A stretch of 64,000 nt of DNA from WTGU01 sp965200925 (GTDB lineage: Bacteria; Pseudomonadota; Alphaproteobacteria; UBA828). This document shows positions 35,390 to 44,298 of the stretch, in pieces; positions within the stretch are counted from its first letter, which is position 1, and the number at the start of each line of letters is the position of its first letter. The DNA lies in contig OZ241738.1 of assembly GCA_965200925.1 (NCBI GenBank), forward strand, positions 2,666,001 through 2,730,000, written 5' to 3'. The translations under genes were made by a program, and so were the position numbers. The notes beneath the pieces are model-generated. The model was not told where the DNA came from. It worked only from the letters and a program-made list of their open reading frames with translations, and did not search any database.

Positions 35390-35929
35390 CTATTCGGCGG
35401 CGGCGGGCACCTTGACGATGCCGTCTTCCGTCAGCTTGTGGCCGCGCCGCTCGGCCTCTTCGAGCACGTCGTCGCGCCAGCGCACGCGGCCCGGGTCGGT
35501 GGCGCCGACGATGACGAAGAGCAAGCCCTCCTCGTCGCCGACATTGCGGAAGCCGCGCATCACGTGGGGCGGGCAGGAGGCCACGTCCCACGGGTCGAGG
35601 TGAACGCAGCGGCTGTCCTCGTCGTCGCCCCAGAAGATTTTCCATCGACCCTTGAGCGGCATGAAGACCTCGTTCGTCTCGTGGTCGTGGTGCAGCGTGC
35701 CCTTGCCCGGCGCGCAGCGCACCACGGAGACGTTGAAGTCGCGGTTGTCCGTGATCTCCGGCCGCTGGCTCGTGTCCTCGCCGACACCGCAGCCGATGAT
35801 CTGGTAGATCTCGCGCTCGCAGCCGGGGATCACGGCGTCCAGCATCGGCATCGTGCTGCCTTGGAGCGCTCTGAACCGCGCGACGCGCGTCCTCTCGAAT
35901 TCCTCCACGTCGATGATGTCATCGGCCAT
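35390..35929 (-). CDS. cupin domain protein
   Basis: 179 residues. A single cupin barrel with the metal-site pattern TLHHDHETNEVFMPLKGRWKIFWG at about 98-121 and HVMRGFRNVG further on. Positioned between a dihydropyrimidinase (27 bases upstream) and the desaturase-like gene, which suggests a shared catabolic unit. The reaction is unknown; cupins of this kind act as dioxygenases or isomerases. Confidence 0.85.
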   Translation of the reverse strand: MADDIIDVEEFERTRVARFRALQGSTMPMLDAVIPGCEREIYQIIGCGVGEDTSQRPEITDNRDFNVSVVRCAPGKGTLHHDHETNEVFMPLKGRWKIFWGDDEDSRCVHLDPWDVASCPPHVMRGFRNVGDEEGLLFVIVGATDPGRVRWRDDVLEEAERRGHKLTEDGIVKVPAAAE

Positions 35930-35956
35930 GTCAGCCTCCTTTCCCTCTCCCTGCGG

Positions 35957-37396
35957 CTATGCGGTGCTGCGCTGCGCCGTCTTCAGCGCCCGCATCCGCT
36001 TCACCGCGTCGAACATCGGCGGGAAGGCCGGGCGGTCGACGTAGCGGCCGGCACCCTCCTCGACCGCGAGGGCGGAACCGTCCCACACCGAGCGCCCGCG
36101 GCTGATCGTGGCCGCCGCCCGGCCCGTGACTTCCATGCCCTCGAAGATGTTGAAATCGACGTTCTGATGGTGCGTCCGGGCCGAGATGGTGTGCGTTCCC
36201 GCCGGGTCCCAGACCACGATGTCGGCGTCGGCGCCGGGCTGGATCGCCCCCTTGCGCGGGTAGACGTTGAAGATGCGCGCGGCATTCGCCGAGGTCAGCG
36301 CGACAAACTCGCTCGGGGTCAGACGGCCGCCGCCCACGCCATGGTGCCAGAGCACCGACATGCGGTCCTCGACGCCGCTGGTGCCATTCGGGATCTTCGT
36401 GAAGTCGTCTTTTCCCATGGCCTTCTGCGGCGCGCAGAAGGCGCAATGGTCGGTCGCGGTGGTCTGGAGGTTGCCGGACTGGAGCCCGCGCCAGAGCACC
36501 TCCTGATGGTGCGCGGGGCGGAAGGGCGGGCTCATCACATAGGCGCGGGCGGCCTCCGCGTCCGCTTGGTAGTAGACCGAGTCGTCGATCACGAGATGCT
36601 GCACGAGACATTCGCCGAACACCCGCTGCCCCTCCAGCCGCGCCTGCGTCACCGCCTCCAGGGCTTCCTTGCAGGAGACGTGGACGATGTAGATCGGCGC
36701 GTTCAGGACTTGCGCGATGCGGATCGCCCGGTTCGCCGCTTCGCCTTCCACCTCCGGCGGCCGCGATTGCGGATGGCCTTCGGGCCCGGTGACGCCGCGG
36801 GCGAGCAGTTCGCGCTGGAGGTGCCAGACCAGCTCGCCGTTCTCGGCGTGGACGGTGCAGAGCGCACCGAGCTCCTGGCAGCGGGCGAAGCTCGCGAGGA
36901 GCTTCTCGTCGTCCAGCATGATCGCGCCCTTGTAGGCCATGAAGTGTTTGAAGCTGTTGACCCCGTGCTCGCGCGCCAGCGTGCCCATGTCGTCGGCGAC
37001 CTGCTCGTTCCAGTTGGTGACGGCGACGTGAAAGGAATAATCGGACGGTGCCTTGGCGGCGCGCTGCGTCCAGTCGCGCCACGCCTCCAGGGGGCGCTGT
37101 GCAGGGTCGGGAATCACGAAGTCGATGATCATGGTGGTGCCGCCGGCCAGCGCCGCCGCCGGGCCGGAGAAGAAATCGTCGCTGGTCACCGTGCCCATGA
37201 AGGGCAGTTCCATATGGGTGTGCGGGTCGATCCCACCCGGCATCACCAGGGCGCCGCCGGCGTCGACCACCTCCGCGCCCGCCGGCGCCTCGATTCCCTC
37301 GCCCACCGCCCGGATCACGCCGTCGGCGCAGAGTACGTCCGCCCGCTTCGACTCCTCGGCGGTGACCACCGTCCCGCCCCTGATCACCAGCGCCAT
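35957..37396 (-). CDS. hydA: dihydropyrimidinase / hydantoinase
   Basis: 479 residues. Cyclic amidohydrolase hydrolysing dihydropyrimidines or hydantoins. Metal ligands H59 and H61 (DPHTHMELPF), the lysine expected to be carbamylated K150 (FKHFMAYKGA), histidines in CTVHAEN and IVHVSC, and the aspartate in TATDHCAF are all intact. An Asp/Glu-racemase-like gene lies about 1.7 kb to the left of its start on the map's other side, a combination seen in hydantoin use, but an acquired insert separates them. Substrate unproven. Confidence 0.92.
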   Translation of the reverse strand: MALVIRGGTVVTAEESKRADVLCADGVIRAVGEGIEAPAGAEVVDAGGALVMPGGIDPHTHMELPFMGTVTSDDFFSGPAAALAGGTTMIIDFVIPDPAQRPLEAWRDWTQRAAKAPSDYSFHVAVTNWNEQVADDMGTLAREHGVNSFKHFMAYKGAIMLDDEKLLASFARCQELGALCTVHAENGELVWHLQRELLARGVTGPEGHPQSRPPEVEGEAANRAIRIAQVLNAPIYIVHVSCKEALEAVTQARLEGQRVFGECLVQHLVIDDSVYYQADAEAARAYVMSPPFRPAHHQEVLWRGLQSGNLQTTATDHCAFCAPQKAMGKDDFTKIPNGTSGVEDRMSVLWHHGVGGGRLTPSEFVALTSANAARIFNVYPRKGAIQPGADADIVVWDPAGTHTISARTHHQNVDFNIFEGMEVTGRAAATISRGRSVWDGSALAVEEGAGRYVDRPAFPPMFDAVKRMRALKTAQRSTA

Positions 37397-37595
37397 CGCC
37401 GCCTCCCGTGCCTGCGCGCGTCCGCGCCTCCGAAGATTAGCAAATCCCGCCGCGGCGGACGAGCGGTCGGTGCTCCGGCCGTCTGTTCTTCGTCATGCAA
37501 AGGTTCTATGCTGAATCGGCATCGGTCATGCGGTTCGCCCGAGAGGGGCGTCGCGACGCCCCGAAGCTGGAACCATCAACGACTCCCGAAATGGA

Positions 37596-38385
37596 ATGTC
37601 GATACGCGATCAATACATACAAGCTTTCGCGGCCATAAGAGACAGCTATGGCGAAGAGGGGTCGGGATGGGAAATCGACACGAACGTTTCGCTGAAGAAA
37701 GCGATCGGGTATACGGGACAATACGTTGTCGGACATGAGCGGCAACATTTCCGATATGACTATTATCGCGATGTAATGTGTAGAGTCATGCGCGATCTCC
37801 GATACGATCCTGTAAACAGAAAGATATTATGTATGGACTTGGGGTGCGGCCCGGGCCTGTTTTCGTGGGTCGTTCAGGATTATATGGTGTCTCGTTCCGT
37901 CGGGAAAGGGGATATCGAGATTATGGGGTACGACCATGCAGAGAACATGATTCGGTTATCGAAAAAGTTCCATGATTGTTTCCGTCGCGGGCGCGCGGCC
38001 CGATATGATTGGCATGGGTCTTTCAAGATCGGCCGTCTAAAACGAGTCTTGGGGTCGAGAGATTTTTCCGGCCATGACATAATCGTCACCCTCGGTCATG
38101 TCCTGATCCAGGTCAAAGACAACGCTCATGCGCTGCGTGACTTCTCCGGGATAATTCGGAGCCTGTCCCCTTTCGGGTCATGCATCGTTGTAGCCGCGGA
38201 CGCCTACTTCTCACATGATAGGCGCCGAGCGTTCCGCCTTCTCACATGATAGGCGCCGAGCGTTCCGCGATAGCTGTGCAAGTCTCTGGTATGCCCTGCG
38301 TGAGGCTGGCATGAACGTCAAGCCCAGGCAGTTGAGCGATGCGCGTAGCTGTATGTGCGCTCGATTGGATACGCGGGGCGGGTGA
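37596..38385 (+). pseudogene. SAM-dependent methyltransferase, frameshifted by a 31-bp tandem duplication
   Basis: The intact part is 217 residues: ILCMDLGCGPGLFSWVV is motif I of a class I methyltransferase (about 76-92), followed by EIMGYDHAENMI and a DIIVTLGHVLIQ segment. The tandem duplication at 38207-38268 shifts the frame and ends the protein at 38249 with an alien RLLT. With one copy the frame continues through about 45 further codons (FRDSCASLWYALREAGM...) to a stop at 38385, four bases before alkB starts. GC content is visibly far below the surroundings (about half). Whether the truncated protein still works is not known. Confidence 0.8.
38207..38268. repeat. 31-bp perfect tandem duplication inside the methyltransferase gene
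   Basis: Unit 38207-38237 is repeated exactly at 38238-38268. Thirty-one is not a multiple of three, so the second copy changes the frame. Both copies are identical, which suggests the event is recent. Confidence 0.95.
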
Positions 38386-38389
38386 GTCC

Positions 38390-39058
38390 ATGACTGACAG
38401 TCAAATGGAGCTCGATATCGCCACCGGCCCCCGGCCATTGTTGTTCCCATCATCCAGGCATTTGAACTATGGCATACGAGAGAGACGTGTGCACGAATTG
38501 CCCGGTATCGAAGGCCTTCACTACTTCCCCGGCTTTTTGGACGACCGTGCCCAACGCGACGCGGTAGTGAACATCGACGCGAGTCCCTGGCGCGCGGATT
38601 TGGAGCGTCGTGTGCAACATTACGGTTGGCGCTACGACTACCAAGCCAGGACTGTCACGCCCAACATGCGCTTGGAACCGCTGCCGGACTGGGTCGCGGA
38701 ACTCGCCGAACACCTGTATCACGAGATCGGGTTGTTCGACCGGATTCCGGATCAGGCGATCGTCAACGAATACGAACCCGGACAGGGAATCGCACTGCAT
38801 GCGGACAAAGACTGTTTCGGCGCCGTCGTGGCGACCGTCTCGCTGGGCGACGACTGGGAGATGAAATTGCGGCCGGTCGGGGGAACGCGGGACGACGACA
38901 AGCGGATCATGCTGGTGCGCGGGTCGGCGCTCGTCATGGCCGGCGCGGCGCGATTCCGCTGGATGCACGGCATAGACAAGCGCAAGACGGAGCGGGGCCG
39001 AGACGGGAAACGCGCGCGCCGCCGGCGCCTTTCACTAACCTTTCGAACGGTTGAATAG
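38390..39058 (+). CDS. alkB: AlkB-type 2-oxoglutarate-dependent dioxygenase
   Basis: 222 residues. Oxidative demethylase of alkylated DNA or RNA. H137 and D139 (IALHADKD), H193 (RWMHGI) and the arginines R213 and R219 in RRLSLTFR give the full iron and 2-oxoglutarate site. The start ATG at 38390 sits four bases after the ancestral methyltransferase stop, so the two were one operon. GC rises along the gene but the first part is lower than the surroundings. Closest to the class of AlkB homologues with an N-terminal HYFPGFL segment rather than the enterobacterial AlkB. Confidence 0.9.
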   Translation: MTDSQMELDIATGPRPLLFPSSRHLNYGIRERRVHELPGIEGLHYFPGFLDDRAQRDAVVNIDASPWRADLERRVQHYGWRYDYQARTVTPNMRLEPLPDWVAELAEHLYHEIGLFDRIPDQAIVNEYEPGQGIALHADKDCFGAVVATVSLGDDWEMKLRPVGGTRDDDKRIMLVRGSALVMAGAARFRWMHGIDKRKTERGRDGKRARRRRLSLTFRTVE

Positions 39059-39117
39059 GGTGTCGGCTGGCCGTTGACGAGCTTCGGTCCGGTGCGGACA
39101 CACACGGAGAGGGGAAG

Positions 39118-39792
39118 ATGACGGACGAAAGGCGCGATCTGGTGTTCGTGCATACGGCACCGGTGCTGAAGGAGGTGTTCGATGGGCTTCTCGCCGAATG
39201 CGCGCCAGACATCCCGGCGCGGCACGTCATGCGACCGGGGTTGCTGGAAGATGCACTCGCGGCCGGCGCGCTTACGGACGAGATCAGGGCGCGCACGAAG
39301 GCGGCCCTGCTGGAGGCGGCGGCGGGCGCGCGGCTCGTCCTCTGCACCTGCTCGACGGTGGGGCCCGGCGCCGAAGACGCGGCGCAGGAATCGGCGGTGC
39401 CGATCTTGCGGGTCGACCGGCCGATGGCGGAGGAAGCGGTGCGCGCCGGAAGCCGCGTCACCGTGGCCGCGACGCTCGCCACCACGCTCGGGCCGACCGC
39501 CGACCTGATCGCACGGGCCGCGCGCGAGGCCGGCCGGACGGTGGCGATTGAGACCGTCGTCTTCGAGGAGGCGCGCGCGGCCTTCGTTGCCGGCGATGAC
39601 GAGGCTTACGAACGGATCGTCGCTGACGGCCTGCGCGAAGCCGCGCCGGCGGCGGACGCGATCGTACTGGCGCAGGCCTCGATGACGCCGGCGCTCGCGC
39701 GCTGCGCCGACATCGGAATCCCGCTCCTCTCCAGCCCGCGCTCGGGCCTCGAAGCCGCCGTCGCCCGCTACCGCGCACTCGCCAGCGGATGA
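39118..39792 (+). CDS. Asp/Glu racemase superfamily protein, one catalytic cysteine only
   Basis: 224 residues. The N-terminal half carries the superfamily motif VLCTCSTVGPG with C76 and C78 as candidates for the first catalytic cysteine. The second, normally in VLGCTGM, is replaced by VLAQASM, so a classical two-base racemase is unlikely. Related proteins include hydantoin racemases, maleate isomerases and decarboxylases. It ends at a hairpin facing the convergent pxpC. Confidence 0.75.
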   Translation: MTDERRDLVFVHTAPVLKEVFDGLLAECAPDIPARHVMRPGLLEDALAAGALTDEIRARTKAALLEAAAGARLVLCTCSTVGPGAEDAAQESAVPILRVDRPMAEEAVRAGSRVTVAATLATTLGPTADLIARAAREAGRTVAIETVVFEEARAAFVAGDDEAYERIVADGLREAAPAADAIVLAQASMTPALARCADIGIPLLSSPRSGLEAAVARYRALASG

Positions 39793-39810
39793 TCCCGCGC
39801 GGACGGGATC
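39791..39810. terminator. hairpin between convergent racemase-like gene and pxpC
   Basis: 7-bp stem GATCCCG (39791-39797) and CGGGATC (39804-39810) with a 6-base loop, overlapping both stop codons. No U-tract, so a weak or structural terminator. Confidence 0.4.
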
Positions 39811-40783
39811 AAACGGCCTCGATGCCGGAGCCCGTGCACCGGCGCTCGATCGCGTGGCGCAGCTCCTGCGCCTCGTCCACCGAGATCGACCGGAAGCGGT
39901 AGACGTCCCCCGGCTTCGACTGGGCGAGCTTCCAGAAGGCCGCGGACGGCACGGTGTAGGGGTTGATGAAGCCGCCCGTGCTCGGCCCGTCATTGGCCAG
40001 GATGATCGGGGTCTGGCCGCACAGGTTGATCGCGCCTACCGGGTAGCCGTGGTCGAGGATGTTGGAGGGATGCTCCCCGTGTTCGGGGCGCTTCTCGACG
40101 GCGCGCCGGGCGAAGGTCCATTCGGGGCCGTCGAGGCGGAGGCCGCTGCGGTTGCTCCGCGCCTGCACCCGCCACGCGCTCGCGAGGAAGCGCTGATGCC
40201 CTTCCTCGTCGATCCAGTCGTCGTTGGGGCCGGGCACGGCCTCCATGGTCCATTCGCGCGCGCCGGTGAGCGGCGGGCGGCATTCGGCGCGGACCCGGCG
40301 CCCCGCCAGTCCGGCGCCCGCGCCGACCGGCAGCCTCTGGCCGGCCTTCAACGCATGCCCCTCCATCCCGCCGATTCCCGCCTGGTGGAAGGTGGCGCGC
40401 GAACCCAGCACCGGCGGCGTGTCGATGCCGCCGGCGATCGCGAGATAGGCGCGTGCGCCCAGGCGGGCGAAGCTCAGGGCGAGGGTCCGGCCGGCGGCGA
40501 CGGCGACGCTCTCCCAGAGCGGAACCGGTGCGCCGTCGAGGGTGGGCCGCATGTCGGCGCCGGTGACGGCGACCACGGCATCGCGCGCGAAGCGCAAGGT
40601 CGGGCCGGTGAACTGACACTCCAGCCCGGCAGCGCCCGGCGGGTTGCCGACCAGCAGGTTGGCGAGGCGGAACGACCAGTCGTCCATCGGCCCGGAAGGC
40701 GGGAAGCCCCGCTCCCAATGGCCGATCCGCCCCGGATAATCCTGCACGGCGGTCTCGAGCCCCGGCTTGAGCACCTCGATCAT
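39809..40783 (-). CDS. pxpC: 5-oxoprolinase subunit C (biotin-dependent carboxyltransferase family)
   Basis: 324 residues. MIEVLKPGLETAVQDYPGR and GFPPSGPMDDWSFRLANLLVGN are the family N-terminus; the C-terminal NILDHGYPVGAINLCGQTPIILANDGPSTGG is diagnostic. With PxpB it forms the ATP-dependent 5-oxoprolinase when PxpA is present. No PxpA (LamB/YcsF) gene is visible in the window, so the role could instead be related to allophanate or another cyclic amide. It starts two bases after pxpB ends. Confidence 0.9.
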   Translation of the reverse strand: MIEVLKPGLETAVQDYPGRIGHWERGFPPSGPMDDWSFRLANLLVGNPPGAAGLECQFTGPTLRFARDAVVAVTGADMRPTLDGAPVPLWESVAVAAGRTLALSFARLGARAYLAIAGGIDTPPVLGSRATFHQAGIGGMEGHALKAGQRLPVGAGAGLAGRRVRAECRPPLTGAREWTMEAVPGPNDDWIDEEGHQRFLASAWRVQARSNRSGLRLDGPEWTFARRAVEKRPEHGEHPSNILDHGYPVGAINLCGQTPIILANDGPSTGGFINPYTVPSAAFWKLAQSKPGDVYRFRSISVDEAQELRHAIERRCTGSGIEAV

Positions 40784-40785
40784 GG

Positions 40786-41655
40786 TCAGAAGCGATCCGT
40801 CTCGTCGAGGGAGGCGAGCCAGGCGTGGTAGTTGTCGATCGAGAAACGCTGATACTCGGCAACATTGTGCAGATAGGTGCCGTCCGCGACCTTGGCGGCG
40901 ACGTAGTCGTATTCCGCCCGCGTCGCCGGAAGGAAACGCACCCGGTCGCCCGGCCGGAACAGCGCCAAGCTCTCGACGAAGGCGGGAAGGTGCTGGGCCG
41001 GATCCCAGATCGGCACCGGGGTGCGGCCGATCATCTGGTAGCCGCCCGGGGTGCGGTCCGGGTAGATCGAGCAGAGGGCGCCGCCGATGCCGACGGTGCC
41101 GGCGTGCGTCCAGGTCCGCGGCGGGTCGTATTTGGGCGCCGTCAGGCGACAGCGCGGATCCAGCGGCATGAGTGAGACCAAGCCGGGATAGAAGCCGAGC
41201 GCGGCCACCCAGTAATCCGTCCCGGAATGGACCTGGGCGAGCTGGTCGAGGCCGGAAAGGCCGTTGAGCCGGGCCACCAGTTCCGGGTCCGGCTCCTTGC
41301 CGGCGATCTTCGCGGCGTAGTCCTCGCGGCATTCCCGCGTCCACGGGTCGAAGTAGTGGAGCGGCAGGTAGAAGATGCGGCTGTCGAGCGCGAGCCCCTC
41401 CAGCGGGCCGAGGGCGTGGAAGAGCGCCGTCATCTCCTTGACCACGTCGGCGTAGGCGATCGCCTCGAAATCGTAGCTGATCATGATCGAGGTGAGCTCG
41501 GGCACGATCTCGACGATGCCCTTCGTCCCGCTCTCGCGGATGAGGCGGGAGACGCCGTGCACCCGGAAGTTGAGGTCGAAGCTCATTTCGTCGCCGAGTT
41601 CCATCTCGACGAAGCGATCCCCGCCCGGGTTGAAAACCGGCTCGGCGAAGATCAT
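40786..41655 (-). CDS. pxpB: 5-oxoprolinase subunit B (KipI / allophanate hydrolase subunit 1 family)
   Basis: 289 residues. The family landmarks EIVPELTSIMISYDFEAI, GFYPGLVSLMPLDPRCR and GTVGIGGALCSIYPDRTPGGYQMIG are clear. Start MIFAEPVF at 41655; the frame extends upstream but with random composition. It shares a 107-base divergent intergenic region with the ABC substrate-binding protein gene, so one promoter region could serve both. Confidence 0.9.
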   Translation of the reverse strand: MIFAEPVFNPGGDRFVEMELGDEMSFDLNFRVHGVSRLIRESGTKGIVEIVPELTSIMISYDFEAIAYADVVKEMTALFHALGPLEGLALDSRIFYLPLHYFDPWTRECREDYAAKIAGKEPDPELVARLNGLSGLDQLAQVHSGTDYWVAALGFYPGLVSLMPLDPRCRLTAPKYDPPRTWTHAGTVGIGGALCSIYPDRTPGGYQMIGRTPVPIWDPAQHLPAFVESLALFRPGDRVRFLPATRAEYDYVAAKVADGTYLHNVAEYQRFSIDNYHAWLASLDETDRF

Positions 41656-41762
41656 GACGCCCGCCTTGCCTCGCCTGCGGGCTGTGGCGCATACTCGCGG
41701 GCCGGGAACGAGAGCCGGCGCGGCCAGACCGGCCGGGGAAGACAACACGAAGGGAGAGAACG

Positions 41763-43331
41763 ATGCATCCAAGGACCATTCTGGCGTCGGGCGTGCTCTG
41801 CGCATTCGGCATGGCCACGGTCATGCCGGCCCACGCGGAGACCGACTATGTCGCCAAATACGGAATCAAGGAAGACGTTCCGGGCCCCTGCTCCTACGCG
41901 GCGACCGACGCGAAGGACTACACTGGGCACGAGATCACCATCCTGACCCATGCCGTTCCGGTGATGGGCGAGCCGGTGGCGCTGCACTCGAAGCAGTTCG
42001 AGGAGCTGACCGGCGGCACGGTCAACGTCGTCCACGCCCCGTTCGGCGAGCTCTACCAGAAGGTGATGATCCCCTTCCAGACCGGCCAGCACGTCTACGA
42101 CATCGTCTACGGCGGCTCCTACTGGATCGGCGACTGGGCGCCGCACTTGGCGCCGGTGCCGCAGAAATATCTCGACACCGACGAGATGAAGGACGTGACG
42201 CCGGCCTACCAGGGCGTCGCCAGCTGGAACGGCCAGCGTCTGCAATACACCTTCGACGGCGACCGCAACTACTTCAAATACATCCTGCCGCCCTTCGAGA
42301 ACCCGGAATACCGGGCGAAGTTCAAGGCCGAATACGGCCGCGATCTCGAAGTCCCGACCACCTGGGAGGAATACGCCGAGGTCGCCACCTTCTTCAGCGG
42401 CTGGGACTGGGACGGCGACGGCGCGCTCGAATACGGCTCGACCGAGATCGTCAAGCGCGACGACGTGGCCTTCGCCAACTTCATCACCCGGGTCGCCTCC
42501 TACGCCAAGAACCCGAACGTCACCGGCGGCTTCTGGTTCGACCTCGAGACCATGACCCCGCAGGTCAACAATCCGGGCTTCGTCAAGGGCCTCGAGATGT
42601 GGATGGACGCGCTGCGCTACATGCCACCGGGCGGCATCAACTTCGGCATCGGCGAGGAAATCTTCTCCTGGGGCGGCGGCGAATCGCTCATGAGCGTGAC
42701 CTGGGACGACGCCTTCATCCAGGCCATGCAGCCCGATTCCCCGATTCGCAACAAGATCCGCGTCGGCACGAAGTACGGGCCGTCGATGGGCGCGCACCGG
42801 GTGTGGAACCGCGTCACCGGCCAGTGGGACGAGTTCGAGACCCCGAGCGTCGCGCCCTACGTCACCTGGGGCTGGGGCGCCGGCGTCTCCAAATACAGCG
42901 AAGAGCAGGAGATGGCGTTCGACTGGTTCTGCTTCTTCTCCAACTACGCCAACACAAACCACGATCTCCTGATCGGCCGCTTCGGCGTCAACCCCTTCCG
43001 CACCAGCCACATGGACCCGGACTACTGGGAGAAGGAAGCGGGCTGGGACCGCGCGGTGGCGGTGAGCTTTACCGACATGCTGAAGGGCATGGACACCAGC
43101 ACCAACCGCGTCTTCGACCTGCGGGTACCCGGTGTGAACCAGTACTACACCGCGATGATGGCAGGAGTCGCCAAGGCCATGGCCGGCGAGATGTCGGCCC
43201 AGGCGGCGCTTGACGAGGTGGCCGGGGAATGGACGCGCATCACGGAGCGCATCGGCGTCGATGTGGTCCGCGAGGCCTACAAGAACGTCGTCGCGCTCGA
43301 GGACAACGTGCCCCTGGAGGAGGTCCGCTAG
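41763..43331 (+). CDS. ABC transporter substrate-binding protein (family 1, carbohydrate type)
   Basis: 522 residues with a Sec signal peptide (cleavage expected after PAHA, about residue 24). The mature protein follows the family-1 binding fold: EITILTHAVPVMGE, HSKQFEELTGGTVNVVHAPFGELYQK, and AYVTWGWGAG-like AVAPYVTWGWGAG near residue 365. Long relative to typical sugar-binding proteins (about 430). The ligand is probably a sugar or polyol but cannot be read. First gene of a five-gene unit; a strong hairpin follows. Confidence 0.9.
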   Translation: MHPRTILASGVLCAFGMATVMPAHAETDYVAKYGIKEDVPGPCSYAATDAKDYTGHEITILTHAVPVMGEPVALHSKQFEELTGGTVNVVHAPFGELYQKVMIPFQTGQHVYDIVYGGSYWIGDWAPHLAPVPQKYLDTDEMKDVTPAYQGVASWNGQRLQYTFDGDRNYFKYILPPFENPEYRAKFKAEYGRDLEVPTTWEEYAEVATFFSGWDWDGDGALEYGSTEIVKRDDVAFANFITRVASYAKNPNVTGGFWFDLETMTPQVNNPGFVKGLEMWMDALRYMPPGGINFGIGEEIFSWGGGESLMSVTWDDAFIQAMQPDSPIRNKIRVGTKYGPSMGAHRVWNRVTGQWDEFETPSVAPYVTWGWGAGVSKYSEEQEMAFDWFCFFSNYANTNHDLLIGRFGVNPFRTSHMDPDYWEKEAGWDRAVAVSFTDMLKGMDTSTNRVFDLRVPGVNQYYTAMMAGVAKAMAGEMSAQAALDEVAGEWTRITERIGVDVVREAYKNVVALEDNVPLEEVR

Positions 43332-43363
43332 CCCCGCCAGGGAACGACGGCGCGTCCCACCCC

Positions 43364-43397
43364 GGGAGGCCGGCGGGCGGCGCCCCGCCGGCCTCCC
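43364..43397 (+). terminator. strong intercistronic hairpin after the binding-protein gene
   Basis: Perfect 14-bp stem GGGAGGCCGGCGGG (43364-43377) and CCCGCCGGCCTCCC (43384-43397) with a 6-base loop, 32 bases after the binding-protein stop and 16 bases before the permease ATG. Such structures protect the upstream mRNA and partly block read-through, giving more binding protein than permease. Confidence 0.75.
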
Positions 43398-43413
43398 TTC
43401 CGGGTGATCGGCG

Positions 43414-44298
43414 ATGCTCGATTCGCGCTACAAGCACGTCTTCCTGTTGCCGGCGCTGCTGGCGCTGGTCGCGATCATCATCTTCCCTCTGATCTACACG
43501 GTGCGGCTCAGCTTCTCCGGCTGGGACGTGAACGTCCCCGGGCTCGATCCCGTCGGCTGGGACAACTACGCCCGCGCCATCGCCGACGGGCGCTTCTGGG
43601 ATTCGATGGGCACGCTCTACCTGATGGTGCTGTTCTGCGTGGCCTTCGAATACGTGCTCGGGTTCGCACTGGCGCTGCTGCTCTGGAGGCAGGTACGGGC
43701 GGGGCGCTTCTTCCGGGTGCTGTTCCTGGTGCCGATGTGCGTGACGCCCGTCGTCATGGCGGTGGTCTGGCGCACGATCTTCCACGAGACGCTGGGTCCC
43801 TTGAACGACGTGCTGGGCTGGGTCGGCCTCCCGCCGGTCGCCTGGCTCAGCGAGACGGGGCCGGCCTTCGCCGCCGTCGTCGTCATCGACGTCTGGCAGT
43901 GGACGTCCTTCATGTTCGTGTTGCTCCTCGCCGGCCTGATGTCGCTGCCGCGCGAGCCCTACGAGGCGGCCCAGATCGACGGCGCCGGGCCGGTGCGGAC
44001 CTTCGTCCACGTGACCTTCCCGCTGATGGCGCCGATCACCCTGGGCGCCCTGGTGATCCGCCTGATCGAATCCTCCAAGCTGATGGAGACGATCTACGCC
44101 CTCACCTCGGGCGGCCCCGGCTCGTCCACCGAGACGACCAGCTACCTGCTCTACATAAGGGGCCTGCGCGAGTTCCAGATCGGCTACACGGCCTCGCTCT
44201 CGATCATCTACCTGCTCATCATGATCGTCGCGCTCACGATCTTCGCCCGCCTGATGAGCCGCCTCATGATCGGCCGCCAGGGCCCGGCGCGCGCATGA
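43414..44298 (+). CDS. ABC transporter permease (carbohydrate type, MalF/UgpA-like)
   Basis: 294 residues, six predicted membrane helices. The coupling EAA loop EAAQIDGAGPVRTFVHVTFPLMAPI at 188-212 is present, contacting the ATPase. Ends with an ATGA overlap with the second permease. The start ATG at 43414 is directly after the intercistronic hairpin. Confidence 0.93.
   Translation: MLDSRYKHVFLLPALLALVAIIIFPLIYTVRLSFSGWDVNVPGLDPVGWDNYARAIADGRFWDSMGTLYLMVLFCVAFEYVLGFALALLLWRQVRAGRFFRVLFLVPMCVTPVVMAVVWRTIFHETLGPLNDVLGWVGLPPVAWLSETGPAFAAVVVIDVWQWTSFMFVLLLAGLMSLPREPYEAAQIDGAGPVRTFVHVTFPLMAPITLGALVIRLIESSKLMETIYALTSGGPGSSTETTSYLLYIRGLREFQIGYTASLSIIYLLIMIVALTIFARLMSRLMIGRQGPARA

Noticed and set aside
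35303..37738. An 811-codon open frame on the plus strand
   Set aside because: Antisense to the cupin and dihydropyrimidinase genes.
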